A stretch of DNA of 64,000 nucleotides from Amycolatopsis regifaucium (GTDB lineage: Bacteria; Actinomycetota; Actinomycetes; Mycobacteriales; Pseudonocardiaceae), in assembly GCF_001613935.1 (NCBI RefSeq), contig NZ_LQCI01000034.1:535031-599030 (forward strand), given 5' to 3'. Below the pieces are notes generated by a model that saw nothing but the letters and a program-made list of their open reading frames with translations, was not told the DNA's origin and ran no database searches. The position numbers and the translations under genes were made by a program. Positions 32,726-41,325 of this stretch are shown one piece after another (the stretch's first letter is position 1; the number at the start of each line of letters is the position of its first letter).

Positions 32726-32862
32726 CAATCATCCGACCGCGATTTCTCCTTCGCCTCACAAAGCGCGTAGCCGCCGGTTGACGTCGCTGAAGTCGGCCGC
32801 CACTGTGGTTTTCTCTCGCGGATCCGCGAGAGAAAAATCGAACTCGGTGGGTGGAGTTCAGC

Positions 32863-34104
32863 ATGCACAACACTTTCCGTTCTTCCCGGCGGCGTGCGCT
32901 GTTTTCCGGTTTGGTGACGGCAGGGCTCGTGGCGACGTTGTTGTCCTTCGGGGCCGCGTCCGCCGATGCCGACCCTGGTTTCTACGATCCCCCGTCACCG
33001 CTTCCGCGGGGCGCCGACGGCGACGTGATCAAGACGCTGCCGTCGACCTTCAGCGGCGCGAAGTCGACCAGGGTCATGTACCTGAGCCGGGACGCCGCGA
33101 ATCGCGCGATACCGGTCACGGGCACGGTTCTGGTGCCGGACAAGGCATGGAGCGGACCGGGGCAGCGTCCGATCGTGGCGTACGCGCCGTTCACGGCGGG
33201 CATGGGCGATCAGTGCGCGCCGTCGAAATCCCTGGCGGGCGAGGGTGGTGACTTCGTGTCCTCCTTCCAGAAGTCCTTCGTGAGTGCCCTCCTGGACAAG
33301 GGTTTCGCGGTCGCCCAGACCGACTACGAAGGCCTCGGGACACCGGGCGAACACACCTACGTGGTGCGGGAATCCGAAGCGCACGCGGTACTCGACGTAC
33401 TGAGGGCGGCGCAGCGACTGTCCGGCACCGGGCTTTCGTCCGCTTCGCCGGTCGGCGTCGCGGGTTACTCGGAAGGCGGCGGCGCTTCGGCTTCGGCGGC
33501 CGAGCTGGCGCCGTCCTACGCGCCCGAACTCGATTTGAAGGGCGCTTACGTAGGCGCGGCTCCCGCGGACAAGGCGGTGCTCGCGAAGAGCCTGGACGGT
33601 GGAATGTACGTCGGTTTCCTCGGGTATTCGTTGATCGGCCTGAACGCGGCCTATCCGGAAGCCAAGATCCTCGACCTGGCCAACGACGCCGGTAAGCAGC
33701 TCTTCGAAGAAGCCCGGAAGACCTGCACGCTGGACGCGGTCTTCAAATACATGTACCGCAATTCCGCTCAGCTGACCAAGGACGGCCGGCCCGTCTCGGC
33801 GTACCTGGACCAGGAGCCGTTCCGCGGCATCGTCGCGGCGAACCGGATCGGCACGCTCAAGCCCGCCGCGCCGGTGCTGGTCGCGCACGCTCCCAACGAC
33901 GACGTCATCCCGTCGAGCATCGGCAAACAGCTCGGCAAGGACTGGTGCGCCAAGGGCGCGAACGTGCGCTTCCAGGACATCCCGTCGTTCAGCCCGCTCT
34001 TCTCCCACGTCCTGGGCATCTCCGGTGCCCAGGGAGAAGCCGCGAACTGGCTGACCGAACGGTTCGCCGGGAAACCGGCGGCGGGGAACTGCGGCCGGTT
34101 CTAG
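32863..34104 (+). CDS. Secreted lipase (LIP-type alpha/beta hydrolase)
   Basis: 413-aa exported enzyme. N-terminal signal peptide (RRRALFSGLVTAGLVATLLSFGAASADA, cleavage likely after the ASA/ADA stretch). The nucleophile elbow is GYSEGG (about 200), the acid lies in HAPNDDVIPSS and the His in FSHVLG. The overall pattern matches secretory lipases of the LIP family (fungal lipase-like). Several cysteines are spaced for disulfides. ATG 32863 with GGTGGAG 7 bases upstream; GTG 32851 is an alternative. Confidence 0.85.
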   Translation: MHNTFRSSRRRALFSGLVTAGLVATLLSFGAASADADPGFYDPPSPLPRGADGDVIKTLPSTFSGAKSTRVMYLSRDAANRAIPVTGTVLVPDKAWSGPGQRPIVAYAPFTAGMGDQCAPSKSLAGEGGDFVSSFQKSFVSALLDKGFAVAQTDYEGLGTPGEHTYVVRESEAHAVLDVLRAAQRLSGTGLSSASPVGVAGYSEGGGASASAAELAPSYAPELDLKGAYVGAAPADKAVLAKSLDGGMYVGFLGYSLIGLNAAYPEAKILDLANDAGKQLFEEARKTCTLDAVFKYMYRNSAQLTKDGRPVSAYLDQEPFRGIVAANRIGTLKPAAPVLVAHAPNDDVIPSSIGKQLGKDWCAKGANVRFQDIPSFSPLFSHVLGISGAQGEAANWLTERFAGKPAAGNCGRF

Positions 34105-34118
34105 CGCGGTTCCGAAGT

Positions 34119-34499
34119 TCAGCTCTCCTGCGGAAAAGCCTCGAGCTGCCTCCGCAACGGCTTGACGTCACCGGTTTCCCTGGCCATCCGGATCACCTCG
34201 CGCAGCCGCGCGAGGTGATCCGGATGTTTCCGCCAGTACGGCTCCCGCACCATGAGGATCGCGGCGAGCAGGTCGCCGGGGTAGTACCGGCCCTCGGCCA
34301 TGGGGTCGGCTTCGAGCAGGGGGAGCGCGAGGGGAACGAGCACCTCGACGCTCACCTGCTGCCCCAGCAGTACTCGCAGGTCCTCCACCTCGAAGTCCCG
34401 GATCGGCTTGCGGCGCAACCGGTAGACCGTCGTCATGAGGCCGGTCGCGTCCGGTGGCGGGTCGCCCCATGGCGGTTCGAGGTCGTCCAAAGTGGTCAC
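34119..34499 (-). CDS. CdiI-like immunity protein, orphan
   Basis: 126-aa acidic helical protein matching the contact-dependent growth inhibition immunity family. Key features: TTLDDLEPPWGDPP at the start, RLRRKPIRDFEVEDLRVLLGQ (about 28-48), VPLALPLLEADPMAEGRYYPGDLL (about 55-80) and WRKHPDHL. In the family it neutralises a CDI or polymorphic toxin. No toxin gene is seen here: neighbours are a lipase and an acetylxylan esterase. It may protect against toxins of other strains. GTG 34499 is taken as start; the frame is open to 34553 without signals. Confidence 0.75.
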   Translation of the reverse strand: MTTLDDLEPPWGDPPPDATGLMTTVYRLRRKPIRDFEVEDLRVLLGQQVSVEVLVPLALPLLEADPMAEGRYYPGDLLAAILMVREPYWRKHPDHLARLREVIRMARETGDVKPLRRQLEAFPQES

Positions 34500-34509
34500 G
34501 GGCCCCAAA

Positions 34510-35148
34510 CTACCCCGGCGCCACCGCCCGTCCGGTCTGCGGGGAGATCGCACCGGCGCAGAGCCCTCGCGCGGCCAGGCCCTGTGCGATCCGCGGGATC
34601 GCCGCGATGGTGTTGACGGGCGAGTCGTGCATGAGGATGACCTGTCCGTTGGTGAGGCGGGCGTTCGCCGCGACGATCGCGTCGGTGCTCGCGTTGTTCC
34701 AGTCCTGCGAGTCGACGTCCCAGAGGATCTGGGTCAGCCCGTACCGCGCCGCCACCGAGCGCACGGTCGTGTTCGTCTCGCCGTAGGGCGGACGGAACAG
34801 TTTCGGGGTGCCGCCGCCGGCGTTGGCGATGGCCTGTTGCGTCCGTGAGAGCTCCGCATCGATCTGCGACTGGCTCAACCGGGGCAGATGCGGATGCGTG
34901 TAACTGTGGTTCGCCACCCACATTCCCGCGCTTACCTGGGCCCGGACCAGCGCCGGATTCGCGGCGGCGTATTGGCCCTGATTGAAGATCGTGGCCCGCA
35001 ACCCGTTCTGCCGGAGCGCGTCGAGCAGGCGTGAGGTAGTGGCGGACGGGCCGTCGTCGAAGGTGAGTCCGACGTATCCGGAGCAGGCGGCGGGAGTGGC
35101 GCCGGGAACGAAGGTGAGCGCGGCGACCAGCGCGGCGACGACGAACAC
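34510..35148 (-). CDS. Acetylxylan esterase (CE4 polysaccharide deacetylase)
   Basis: 212-aa secreted carbohydrate esterase family 4 enzyme. N-terminal signal peptide (VVAALVAALTFVPGATPA), then motifs 1-3: TFDDGP (Asp pair), HSYTHPH (metal His) and RPPYG, plus motif 4-like DVDSQDWNN and the final VILMHDSP His. It is very close in pattern to Streptomyces acetylxylan esterase AxeA. It follows the GH11 xylanase remnant by 4 bases, so the two were an operon for acetylated xylan breakdown. GTG 35148 start. Confidence 0.88.
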   Translation of the reverse strand: MFVVAALVAALTFVPGATPAACSGYVGLTFDDGPSATTSRLLDALRQNGLRATIFNQGQYAAANPALVRAQVSAGMWVANHSYTHPHLPRLSQSQIDAELSRTQQAIANAGGGTPKLFRPPYGETNTTVRSVAARYGLTQILWDVDSQDWNNASTDAIVAANARLTNGQVILMHDSPVNTIAAIPRIAQGLAARGLCAGAISPQTGRAVAPG

Positions 35149-35152
35149 GGCG

Positions 35153-35646
35153 TCACCCGCTCACGGTGATGCTGGAGTTGCCACTGCTCTGATAGCCCTC
35201 GGTCGCCATGATCATGTAATAGCTGAAGGAGCCGAGCCGCATTCCGGCCCGCGCCCACGCGTCGAAATGGTTGCCGGTGGTGATGATGCCGCCGGTCCGC
35301 CTCGTCTGCCGGACGCTCCAGTACTGGTTGAACGTCTTGGTGCCTTCCACGGACGGGGCGTTGTACCTGGTCGTCTGGTAGATGTCGTACGTCCCGCCGT
35401 CACTGGTCACGGTGCCCTTGTAGGTCCCGGTCGGCCGGTAGCTGCCCCAGTTGTCGACGATGTAGTACTCCACCAGCGGGTTCGACGTCCAACCGTAAAG
35501 GGTCAGGTAGCTGCCGCCCGCGCTCAGCGTCATCGAGACCGAACCGGGCCGGTCGGTCCAGAACGAGTAGTAAAAGCCGTGATCAGCGCGGCCACGACGG
35601 CCCCGCTCAGAGCCGGCCGGAACCGGGATGTCCCAAGAGATCTCAT
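35153..35646 (-). pseudogene. Decayed GH11 endo-xylanase
   Basis: The C-terminal two thirds is unmistakable glycoside hydrolase family 11: YYSFWTD, LYGWTSNPLVEYYIVDNWG, TYDIYQTTRYNAPSVEGT, QYWSVRQ, GNHFDAWARAGM, YYMIMATEGYQSSG. Both catalytic Glu (in LVEYY and ATEGY) remain. Three faults: (1) the signal peptide (start ATG 35646, RBS GAGGGAG) is in another frame, with a shift near 35560-35590; (2) the usual N-terminal strand is missing, so the signal peptide abuts FYYSFW; (3) about 38 residues between GGSY and LTLYGW are deleted in frame. The fold cannot be complete, so it is called a pseudogene. Confidence 0.85.
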
Positions 35647-35848
35647 CCGTGTGCTCCCTCTTCGTCGAGGTGTGCCGAGGGAAAAAGTGTCGGTGGCACC
35701 AAGGAAGCCGGTCAAAGACTTTCGAAGAAGTTTCGCCGGCTCGCGAGAGTGTGGCCAGGCCCATCCGCGGGCCCGACGATGGTCTCTGGAGCTCGTGTCC
35801 CGGCTACCGATATCGTCAAGGGATGCTTGTGATCATTCGTGAGCACTC

Positions 35849-36496
35849 GTGCGGTCTGGCGCGGTGAGCCGCTCCGCTCTGGAGCCCGAGCAGGTCGGGC
35901 GGAAGGTGCGGCTGCGCGAGGTCGGCCTCCGGGACCGCCGGGTCCTGATGGGCTTCGACCGCGACATGGCCCGCGAGGCGACGCCGCTGATCGGCGGCGG
36001 GCACCGGCATTGGGCGTCGCATCGTTCGGGTTCCGCCGGTGACGACATCCACTTCGGCATCGAAACCGTCCGCGGGCGCATGCTGGTCGGCTCGGTCTGC
36101 ACCATCGGCGCCGACCCCGTGACCGGCCTGTTCGGCTACGGCATCGGGATCGCCCCTCGGCACCAGCGCTGCGGCTACGCCACGGACGCCATCACCGTCC
36201 TGCTGGCGCACATGTTCGAGCAGCGCGGCTTCCGCAAATGCGAGGTCAGCGTGTACGGCGGCAACCTGGCGTCGCTTTCCCTGCACGGTGGCCTCGGCTT
36301 CCGCGAGGAAGGCAGGCTGCGCGACACCGAAGTGGTGCGCGGCGAAATCAAGTACCTGGTGCGGATGGGCATCACGGCCGAGGAGTTCGCCCTGCGCCGT
36401 CCGGACGACCTCGGTGGCCGCGGCGGCAGCCGCGGTCAGCACCGGCGGCCCCGTCGCGGCAAACACTGGCGGACGCCCGCCGCGGTCAACGGGTGA
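35849..36496 (+). CDS. GNAT-family N-acetyltransferase
   Basis: 215-aa protein with a GNAT domain. Acetyl-CoA-binding motif A is GYGIGIAPRHQRCGYATDAI (about residues 98-117), followed by EVSVYGGNLASLSLHGGLGFREEG (motif B, about 133-155). The tail is Arg/Gly-rich. Start is uncertain: GTG 35849 or GTG 35864, neither with a strong ribosome site. It overlaps the stop of the convergent response-regulator gene by 11 bases. Substrate unknown. Confidence 0.8.
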   Translation: MRSGAVSRSALEPEQVGRKVRLREVGLRDRRVLMGFDRDMAREATPLIGGGHRHWASHRSGSAGDDIHFGIETVRGRMLVGSVCTIGADPVTGLFGYGIGIAPRHQRCGYATDAITVLLAHMFEQRGFRKCEVSVYGGNLASLSLHGGLGFREEGRLRDTEVVRGEIKYLVRMGITAEEFALRRPDDLGGRGGSRGQHRRPRRGKHWRTPAAVNG

Positions 36497-37130
36497 TCCC
36501 GGCTTCGTAAGCGAAGACGACGGCCTGGACGCGGTCACGTAGCCCGAGTTTCGTGAGGATGCGGCCGACGTGGGTCTTCACCGTTCCTGGCGAGAGGAAC
36601 AGCAGCTCCGCGATCTCGGCGTTGGACAGGCCACGGGCCAGCTGCTGCAACACTTCGCGTTCGCGGCCGGTGAGCAGGGCGAGCCGGTCGTCCGGTGGCG
36701 GCGCGGGCAGGCCGGTGACGACGCGGTCGAGCAGCCGACGGGTCACGGTCGGGGCGAGGGTGGCTTCTCCGGCGGCGACCACGCGGACGGCGGAAAGCAG
36801 GTCCGGGGCCAGCGCGTCCTTGAGCAGGAAGCCGCTGGCGCCCGCCCGGAGCGCGGCGTAGACGTACTCGTCGAGATCGAAGGTGGTCAGCACCAGCACC
36901 CGGGTGCGGTGGGCCTCGGCGATCGCGGCGGTGGCTTCGACGCCGTCCATTTCGGGCATCCGGATGTCCATGAGCACGACGTCGGGGTCGAGGTCCGCAA
37001 CCAGCTCCACGGCCTCCGCGCCGTCGCCTGCCTCACCGACGACGTCGATGTCGTCGGCGTTGTCGAGGATCATCCGCAGGCCGGTACGCACCAGCGCCTG
37101 GTCGTCGGCGATGACCACCCGGATCGTCAT
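36486..37130 (-). CDS. NarL/LuxR-type response regulator (1)
   Basis: 214-aa two-component response regulator. Receiver domain with acidic pair D9-D10, phospho-acceptor D55 (VVLMDIRMPE), and the conserved Lys in LLKDA (about 105). The C-terminal LuxR HTH has LTGREREVLQQLARGLSNAEIAELL (about 155-180). Its start overlaps the kinase stop as ATGA, so kinase and regulator are co-translated. The partner kinase is at 37127. Confidence 0.93.
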   Translation of the reverse strand: MTIRVVIADDQALVRTGLRMILDNADDIDVVGEAGDGAEAVELVADLDPDVVLMDIRMPEMDGVEATAAIAEAHRTRVLVLTTFDLDEYVYAALRAGASGFLLKDALAPDLLSAVRVVAAGEATLAPTVTRRLLDRVVTGLPAPPPDDRLALLTGREREVLQQLARGLSNAEIAELLFLSPGTVKTHVGRILTKLGLRDRVQAVVFAYEAGITR

Positions 37131-38368
37131 GACGGCAGTGTCGCGCGGACGGCGAAACCGCGTTCCGGCAAGGGCCCCGCGTCGAAAGTGCCGCCCAGCA
37201 CGTTCACCCGTTCCCGCATCCCTTCGAGGCCGTGCCCGGTGCCGGACGGCGCCTCCGCCGCGATGCCGTCGTCGGTCACCTCGATCTCCAGCGCTTCGGG
37301 CTCATACCGCACCACGATAGTCACCGACGCGTCCGGACCGGCGTGTTTCAGCACGTTCGTCAAGGCCTCCTGCACGATCCGGTACGCCGCCAAGTCCACT
37401 GTGGACGAAAGCGGCCGTGGTTCCCCTTCGACGCGGAAGTCGACCGGCGTACCCGCCGAGCGGAGGTCGGCGACCAGACGCGGCAGCCGTTCCGCACCCG
37501 GCCGCGGTTCCCAGTCCGGCGCGTCCTGGCCGAGCGCGCCGAGCAGCCGCCGGATCTCGCTCAACGCGGTCCGCCCGGTGCCGACGATGGCGTCCAGCGC
37601 CTCCCGGGTCCGCTCCGGCCGCCGCTCCAGTTCCGCTTGGGCGCCCTGTGCCTGCAGTACCACCACCGAAAGCGCGTGTGCGACGACGTCGTGCAGTTCG
37701 CGGCTGATCCGCCCGCGTTCGGCCGCCACGGCCAGCGCGGCCTGGGTGTCCCGCTCACGTTCGAGATCGGCGGCCCGCTGTTCGAGCACCGACAGCCGGA
37801 TCCGGCGCTGCCGCGTGTTCATCCCGGCCAGCCACGCCACCGAGAGCGACAACCCCACGCCCGCGAACCCGCCCCAGTCCTGGACTTGGCTTTCGTCGTC
37901 GTCGATCGGCGGTGCCATCGGATCGATGACGATGATCCGCGGCGGCGGCAGCGGGACGTGTGCCCGGGAGTTCGCTTCCGAGGCGTGGAACGACCACGCG
38001 GCGGCGGCGAGCAGCCCCGCCGCCAGCAGGGCGAGGGAAAGCCGTCGCGACCCCCAGGCCGCGACGGAGAAGAGGCCGATCAACGCCACGAGGTCGACCG
38101 GGCGGAGATCGTTGCCCATGGCCAGATGAAGAAGCGAGACCACCGTGCCCACCGTGAAGGTGATCGCGGGATTGCGGTGTCGTACCAGCAGAGAAGCCAA
38201 GGCCACCAACGACACCACCCACCATTCGAAGCCCTCCGGGGCGTCGGCGGCGACCACAGTGGACAGTCCGATGAGCACGGTCAGCCCGCGGTCGACGGCC
38301 TTCGGATGGTTCCTCAATACGGCCAGCACCGATCGAGCGTAACCGCGGATCGGGCGCCGCGGATCCAC
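37127..38368 (-). CDS. Two-component sensor histidine kinase (1)
   Basis: About 413-aa membrane kinase. The N-terminus has several hydrophobic helices. The HisKA_3 phospho-acceptor region has ISRELHDVVAHALSVVVL; the HATPase part shows IVQEALTNVLKHA (N box) and GHGLEGMRERV (G box). It signals to the overlapping NarL-type regulator. Start uncertain: GTG 38368 is preferred, with GTG 38329 as alternative; the frame upstream lacks a good start and runs under the divergent hydrolase gene. A GTCCACTGTGGAC palindrome is embedded at 37394. The signal is unknown. Confidence 0.88.
   Translation of the reverse strand: MDPRRPIRGYARSVLAVLRNHPKAVDRGLTVLIGLSTVVAADAPEGFEWWVVSLVALASLLVRHRNPAITFTVGTVVSLLHLAMGNDLRPVDLVALIGLFSVAAWGSRRLSLALLAAGLLAAAAWSFHASEANSRAHVPLPPPRIIVIDPMAPPIDDDESQVQDWGGFAGVGLSLSVAWLAGMNTRQRRIRLSVLEQRAADLERERDTQAALAVAAERGRISRELHDVVAHALSVVVLQAQGAQAELERRPERTREALDAIVGTGRTALSEIRRLLGALGQDAPDWEPRPGAERLPRLVADLRSAGTPVDFRVEGEPRPLSSTVDLAAYRIVQEALTNVLKHAGPDASVTIVVRYEPEALEIEVTDDGIAAEAPSGTGHGLEGMRERVNVLGGTFDAGPLPERGFAVRATLPS
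37394..37406. repeat. GTCCACTGTGGAC palindrome, copy 2
   Basis: Inside the histidine kinase gene. On the coding strand it reads TCC ACA GTG GAC (Ser-Thr-Val-Asp), the same peptide as in the other copies. Confidence 0.7.
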
Positions 38369-38503
38369 CGCGAGACAGAGTTCCGGGTACGACCTGCGAC
38401 AGACGAACGGACGAGGAGTGACGTGCTCTCCGGCCGATGTGCGAACACGGCGGCATGGCACAGGCTGGGCGACGGAAAATCCTCGACCGAAACGGAAATC
38501 CTC

Positions 38504-39595
38504 ATGAGAAGGCTTCTTGTCGCACTGCTCACCCTCGCCGCCATGGTCTCGGTGGTGAGCCGGGCTTCGGCGGACGCGCCGTCTTTGCGGTTGCCGCCGC
38601 CGACCGGTTCGCATCCCGTCGGCTCCACCGACCTGCATCTGGTCGACGACGCACGCCGGGATCCCTGGGTACCGACCGGGTCGCGTGAGCTGATGGTGTC
38701 GATGTTCTACCCGGCGCTGCTGTCGATCGGCCAGCGGCGGCCGTATCTGACGACGGCCGAAGCCAAGGCCTTTCTGACCGAGTCCGGGCTTCCCGACGTC
38801 GACCCCGCGCGGGTCGCCGGGACCCGGAGCAGTGCCCGCGTCGATGCCCCGCCGTTGCCGGGGAAGCGGGCGCTGGTCGTGCTGTCACCCGGTTTCGGCA
38901 AGCCGCGCACCACGCTCACCGGGCTGGCGGAGGAGCTGGCGAGCAAGGGCTTCGTCGTCGCGGTGATCGGCCACAACTACGAATCCCACGGCACCGCCTT
39001 CCCCGACGGTCGCGTCACCGAATGCGCCGCCTGCGGATCCGACTCCACCCTGCTCCCGCCGATCCGCTCCGCGGACGTCTCCTTCGTCCTCGACACCTTG
39101 ACCAGGGGTTCGTCGAAGTGGTCGTGGCTGATCGACCGGACGCGCATCGGCATGGCCGGGCATTCGATCGGCGGCTACAGCAGCCCGACGGCGATGGTGA
39201 ACGACCAGCGGATCCGCGCCGGCGTGGACATGGACGGCAGGCTGTGGTCGCCGATCCCCGCGTCCGGAATCGACCGGCCGTTCCTGCTGCTCGGCCGCGA
39301 AAGCGAGTACACCCCGGCCGGTCCGGACACGACCTGGGCCGGCAGCTGGCCGAAGCTCACCGGCTGGAAGCGCTGGATCAGCGTCGCCGCGGCCGGGCAC
39401 GCGTCCTTCACCGACGTCGGCGTGCTCGGCGAGCAACTCGGCCTGTCGAAGCCTGGACTGCTCGGTGGCCTGCGCGGGATGGAGTTGACGAGGGCGTACG
39501 TCTCGGCGTTCTTCGACGCGAACCTGCGCGGCGGCCGCCAGCCGCTGCTGGACGGGCCGGTGACGGGCAACCCCGAGATCAAGTTCTGGAACTAG
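38504..39595 (+). CDS. Secreted alpha/beta hydrolase (PAF-acetylhydrolase-like)
   Basis: 363-aa exported protein. The signal peptide is MRRLLVALLTLAAMVSVVSRASA with likely cleavage after ASA/ADA. The alpha/beta-hydrolase domain resembles platelet-activating-factor acetylhydrolase or chlorophyllase-like plasma hydrolases: LVVLSPGFGKPRTTL (about 126-140), HNYESHG (about 165), nucleophile elbow GHSIGGYSS (about 225), and a GHASFTD His near 306. The start is divergent from the two-component kinase at 38368, so the kinase/regulator might control it. ATG 38504. Confidence 0.85.
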   Translation: MRRLLVALLTLAAMVSVVSRASADAPSLRLPPPTGSHPVGSTDLHLVDDARRDPWVPTGSRELMVSMFYPALLSIGQRRPYLTTAEAKAFLTESGLPDVDPARVAGTRSSARVDAPPLPGKRALVVLSPGFGKPRTTLTGLAEELASKGFVVAVIGHNYESHGTAFPDGRVTECAACGSDSTLLPPIRSADVSFVLDTLTRGSSKWSWLIDRTRIGMAGHSIGGYSSPTAMVNDQRIRAGVDMDGRLWSPIPASGIDRPFLLLGRESEYTPAGPDTTWAGSWPKLTGWKRWISVAAAGHASFTDVGVLGEQLGLSKPGLLGGLRGMELTRAYVSAFFDANLRGGRQPLLDGPVTGNPEIKFWN

Positions 39596-39632
39596 GCCGT
39601 CACGCTCGCGGCGGCCGTTTCGTCCAGAGGTC

Positions 39633-40013
39633 ATGACGACACAGCTCAGCAGGTTCACCGACCAGAAGACGATCCTTTTGAAGACGTTCAAACGGGACGG
39701 GACGGCCGTCGGGACGCCGGTCAACATCGCCGTCGAAGGGGACCACGCGTTCCTGCGCACCTACGACGCGGCGTGGAAGGCCAAGCGGATGCGGAACGAC
39801 CCCCGCGTCGAGATCGCTCCTTCCACCTTCCGCGGCATTCCGACCGGAGACGCCGTGCGGGGGCACGTGCGGCTGCTCGACTGCGACGAGGCCCGGCACG
39901 CGGCCGAGTGCCTCGCCGAGAAACATCGGCTACTGCACGGCTTCTTCGTTCCGCTCGTGCATCGGTGGAAGAAGTACAAGACGCTCCACTACGAGCTGAG
40001 ACTGGATACTTAG
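39633..40013 (+). CDS. PPOX-class (F420/FMN) flavin-binding protein
   Basis: 126-aa split-barrel protein of the PPOX family, F420-dependent type. LKTFKRDGTAVGTPVNIAVEGDHAFLRTY (about 14-45) is the usual deazaflavin-binding start, and KAKRMRNDPRVEIAPSTFRG follows. It binds F420 or FMN, with unknown substrate. ATG 39633 with CAGAGG upstream. It follows the secreted hydrolase by 37 bases on the same strand. Confidence 0.88.
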   Translation: MTTQLSRFTDQKTILLKTFKRDGTAVGTPVNIAVEGDHAFLRTYDAAWKAKRMRNDPRVEIAPSTFRGIPTGDAVRGHVRLLDCDEARHAAECLAEKHRLLHGFFVPLVHRWKKYKTLHYELRLDT

Positions 40014-40084
40014 CGGTTGAGGAAATCCGCGCTCCACCAGGGCTTCACTTGGGTAAGGCAAACGTGGCGTGTGAGTCACTGCGT

Positions 40085-40145
40085 CGTGAAGGCCTCTTTG
40101 CCTACCCTGAGGGTAGTGAAGGGGCCCTTCGCTACCCTCCGAGGT
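40085..40145. repeat. Mosaic of small palindromes (CTACCCTgAGGGTAG, GAAGGGGCCCTTC)
   Basis: CTACCCTGAGGGTAG (40102-40116) and GAAGGGGCCCTTC (40118-40130) lie next to each other, flanked by degenerate copies (GTGAAGGCCTCTTTGCC at about 40085 and CTACCCTCCGAGG at about 40132). This looks like a small dispersed intergenic repeat element of the genome. Confidence 0.6.
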
Positions 40146-40217
40146 GATCTCCTGCGGGGACCGACTGCTCGCGTTCAGCCCGCTAAACGCGGCGGACACC
40201 GAATTCCGCACCGTACC

Positions 40218-40256
40218 GGTGGCACTGTCTGTCCATTAAGGACGGACAGCGCCACC
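40218..40256 (+). terminator. Hairpin upstream of the MCE gene
   Basis: GGTGGCACTGTCTGTCC / GGACGGACAGCGCCACC form a 17-base arm pair (one mismatch, one G-U) with an ATTAA loop. Likely ends the PPOX transcript; it could also be part of the MCE leader. Confidence 0.5.
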
Positions 40257-40335
40257 CGATCGGTGCAACGTTTCGCCTGGCGATCGACAGGAGCGGCCCT
40301 TACGCTTTTCCGACCGCGACCTGCGAGGTGAGACG

Positions 40336-41322
40336 ATGCGGTCCTTCGGCTCGGCGGATCCGGTCAAGCTGGCACTCGCCGGACTCACCACGATGGCCCT
40401 CGGGATGGCGGCGGCGCTCAACGCCGACGCCCTGCCGGTGATCGGCGGCGGCACCACCTATGCGGCCGAATTCTCCGACGCGGGCGGATTGCGCGCGGAC
40501 AACGACGTCCGGATCGCCGGGGTGAAGGTCGGGAAGGTGTCCCGGATCGACCTCGAAGGCGATCGGGTGCTCGTTTCGTTCCGGGTGAAGGACGCCTGGC
40601 TCGGCGACGCCACCGGCGCGTCCATCCAGATAAAGAACGTACTGGGGCAGAAGTATCTGGCGCTCGACCCGCGAGGTGAAGCGGTCCTCGATCCAAGCGA
40701 CCCGATCCCGCTGCGGCGGACCACCGCGCCCTACGACGTCCTTGAGGCGTTTCGAGACTTGTCGAAAACCGTGGACGCCATCGACGTCGATCAGCTCGCG
40801 AAGAGTTTCGACACGATTTCAGCCACCTTCGCCGATACGCCTGCCGACGTCCGCGCCGCGCTCGACGGAATCTCGAAGCTCTCCGGCACCATCGCTTCGC
40901 GCGACCGGCAACTCCGGACGCTGGTGGCGAACACGCGGCAGGTCTCGCAAACCCTCGTCGACCGCGACGCCGAGGTCCAGCGGCTGGTGCAGGACGGCAA
41001 CGCGCTCCTGCGCGCGATCTCCACCCGGCAGCAGGCGATCAAGGATCTGCTCGACGGCTCGAAACGGCTCGCGACCGCACTCGACGGCATCGTCGCCGAC
41101 AACGACGCGCAGCTCGGGCCGGTGCTCGAACAACTCGACCGGCTGACGTCGATGCTCCAGCGCAACCAGGACTCGCTGGCCAAGGGGATCGCCGCGTTCG
41201 CCCCGGCGATCCGGGTACTCACGAATGTCGCGGGAAACGGGCGGTGGATCGACGGCTACCTGTGCGGGCTCGTGCTGCCCTCGTTCGGACCGCTCAACGA
41301 GAAGGGCTGCTTCGAGAAGTGA
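40336..41322 (+). CDS. MCE (MlaD-type) family protein, orphan
   Basis: 328-aa MceC-type protein. One N-terminal membrane helix (about 11-30); MlaD domain about 38-115 (GGTTYAAEFSDAGGLRADNDVRIAGVKVGKVSRI, typical). A long coiled-coil region (about 130-300) has heptad-like Leu/Ile spacing and many D-R-D/E-V-Q turns. Normally six mce genes plus two YrbE permeases form a lipid-import operon; none are here, so it is an orphan. The C-terminal PSFGPLNEKGCFEK is seen in MceC-like proteins. Confidence 0.88.
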   Translation: MRSFGSADPVKLALAGLTTMALGMAAALNADALPVIGGGTTYAAEFSDAGGLRADNDVRIAGVKVGKVSRIDLEGDRVLVSFRVKDAWLGDATGASIQIKNVLGQKYLALDPRGEAVLDPSDPIPLRRTTAPYDVLEAFRDLSKTVDAIDVDQLAKSFDTISATFADTPADVRAALDGISKLSGTIASRDRQLRTLVANTRQVSQTLVDRDAEVQRLVQDGNALLRAISTRQQAIKDLLDGSKRLATALDGIVADNDAQLGPVLEQLDRLTSMLQRNQDSLAKGIAAFAPAIRVLTNVAGNGRWIDGYLCGLVLPSFGPLNEKGCFEK

Positions 41323-41325
41323 GGA

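Larger units (their letters stand above)
40014..40335. other. 322-base intergenic region with small palindromic repeats
   Basis: No gene. It holds a mosaic of short palindromes (next entry) and a hairpin at 40218-40256. The MCE promoter and ribosome site (AGGTGAG at about 40326) lie at its end. Confidence 0.5.

Noticed and set aside
36486..39595. Very long plus-strand frames opposite the two-component genes (36570-38129, 37232-39595)
   Set aside because: Antisense shadows of kinase and regulator genes; only the part from ATG 38504 has a signal peptide and a hydrolase domain.
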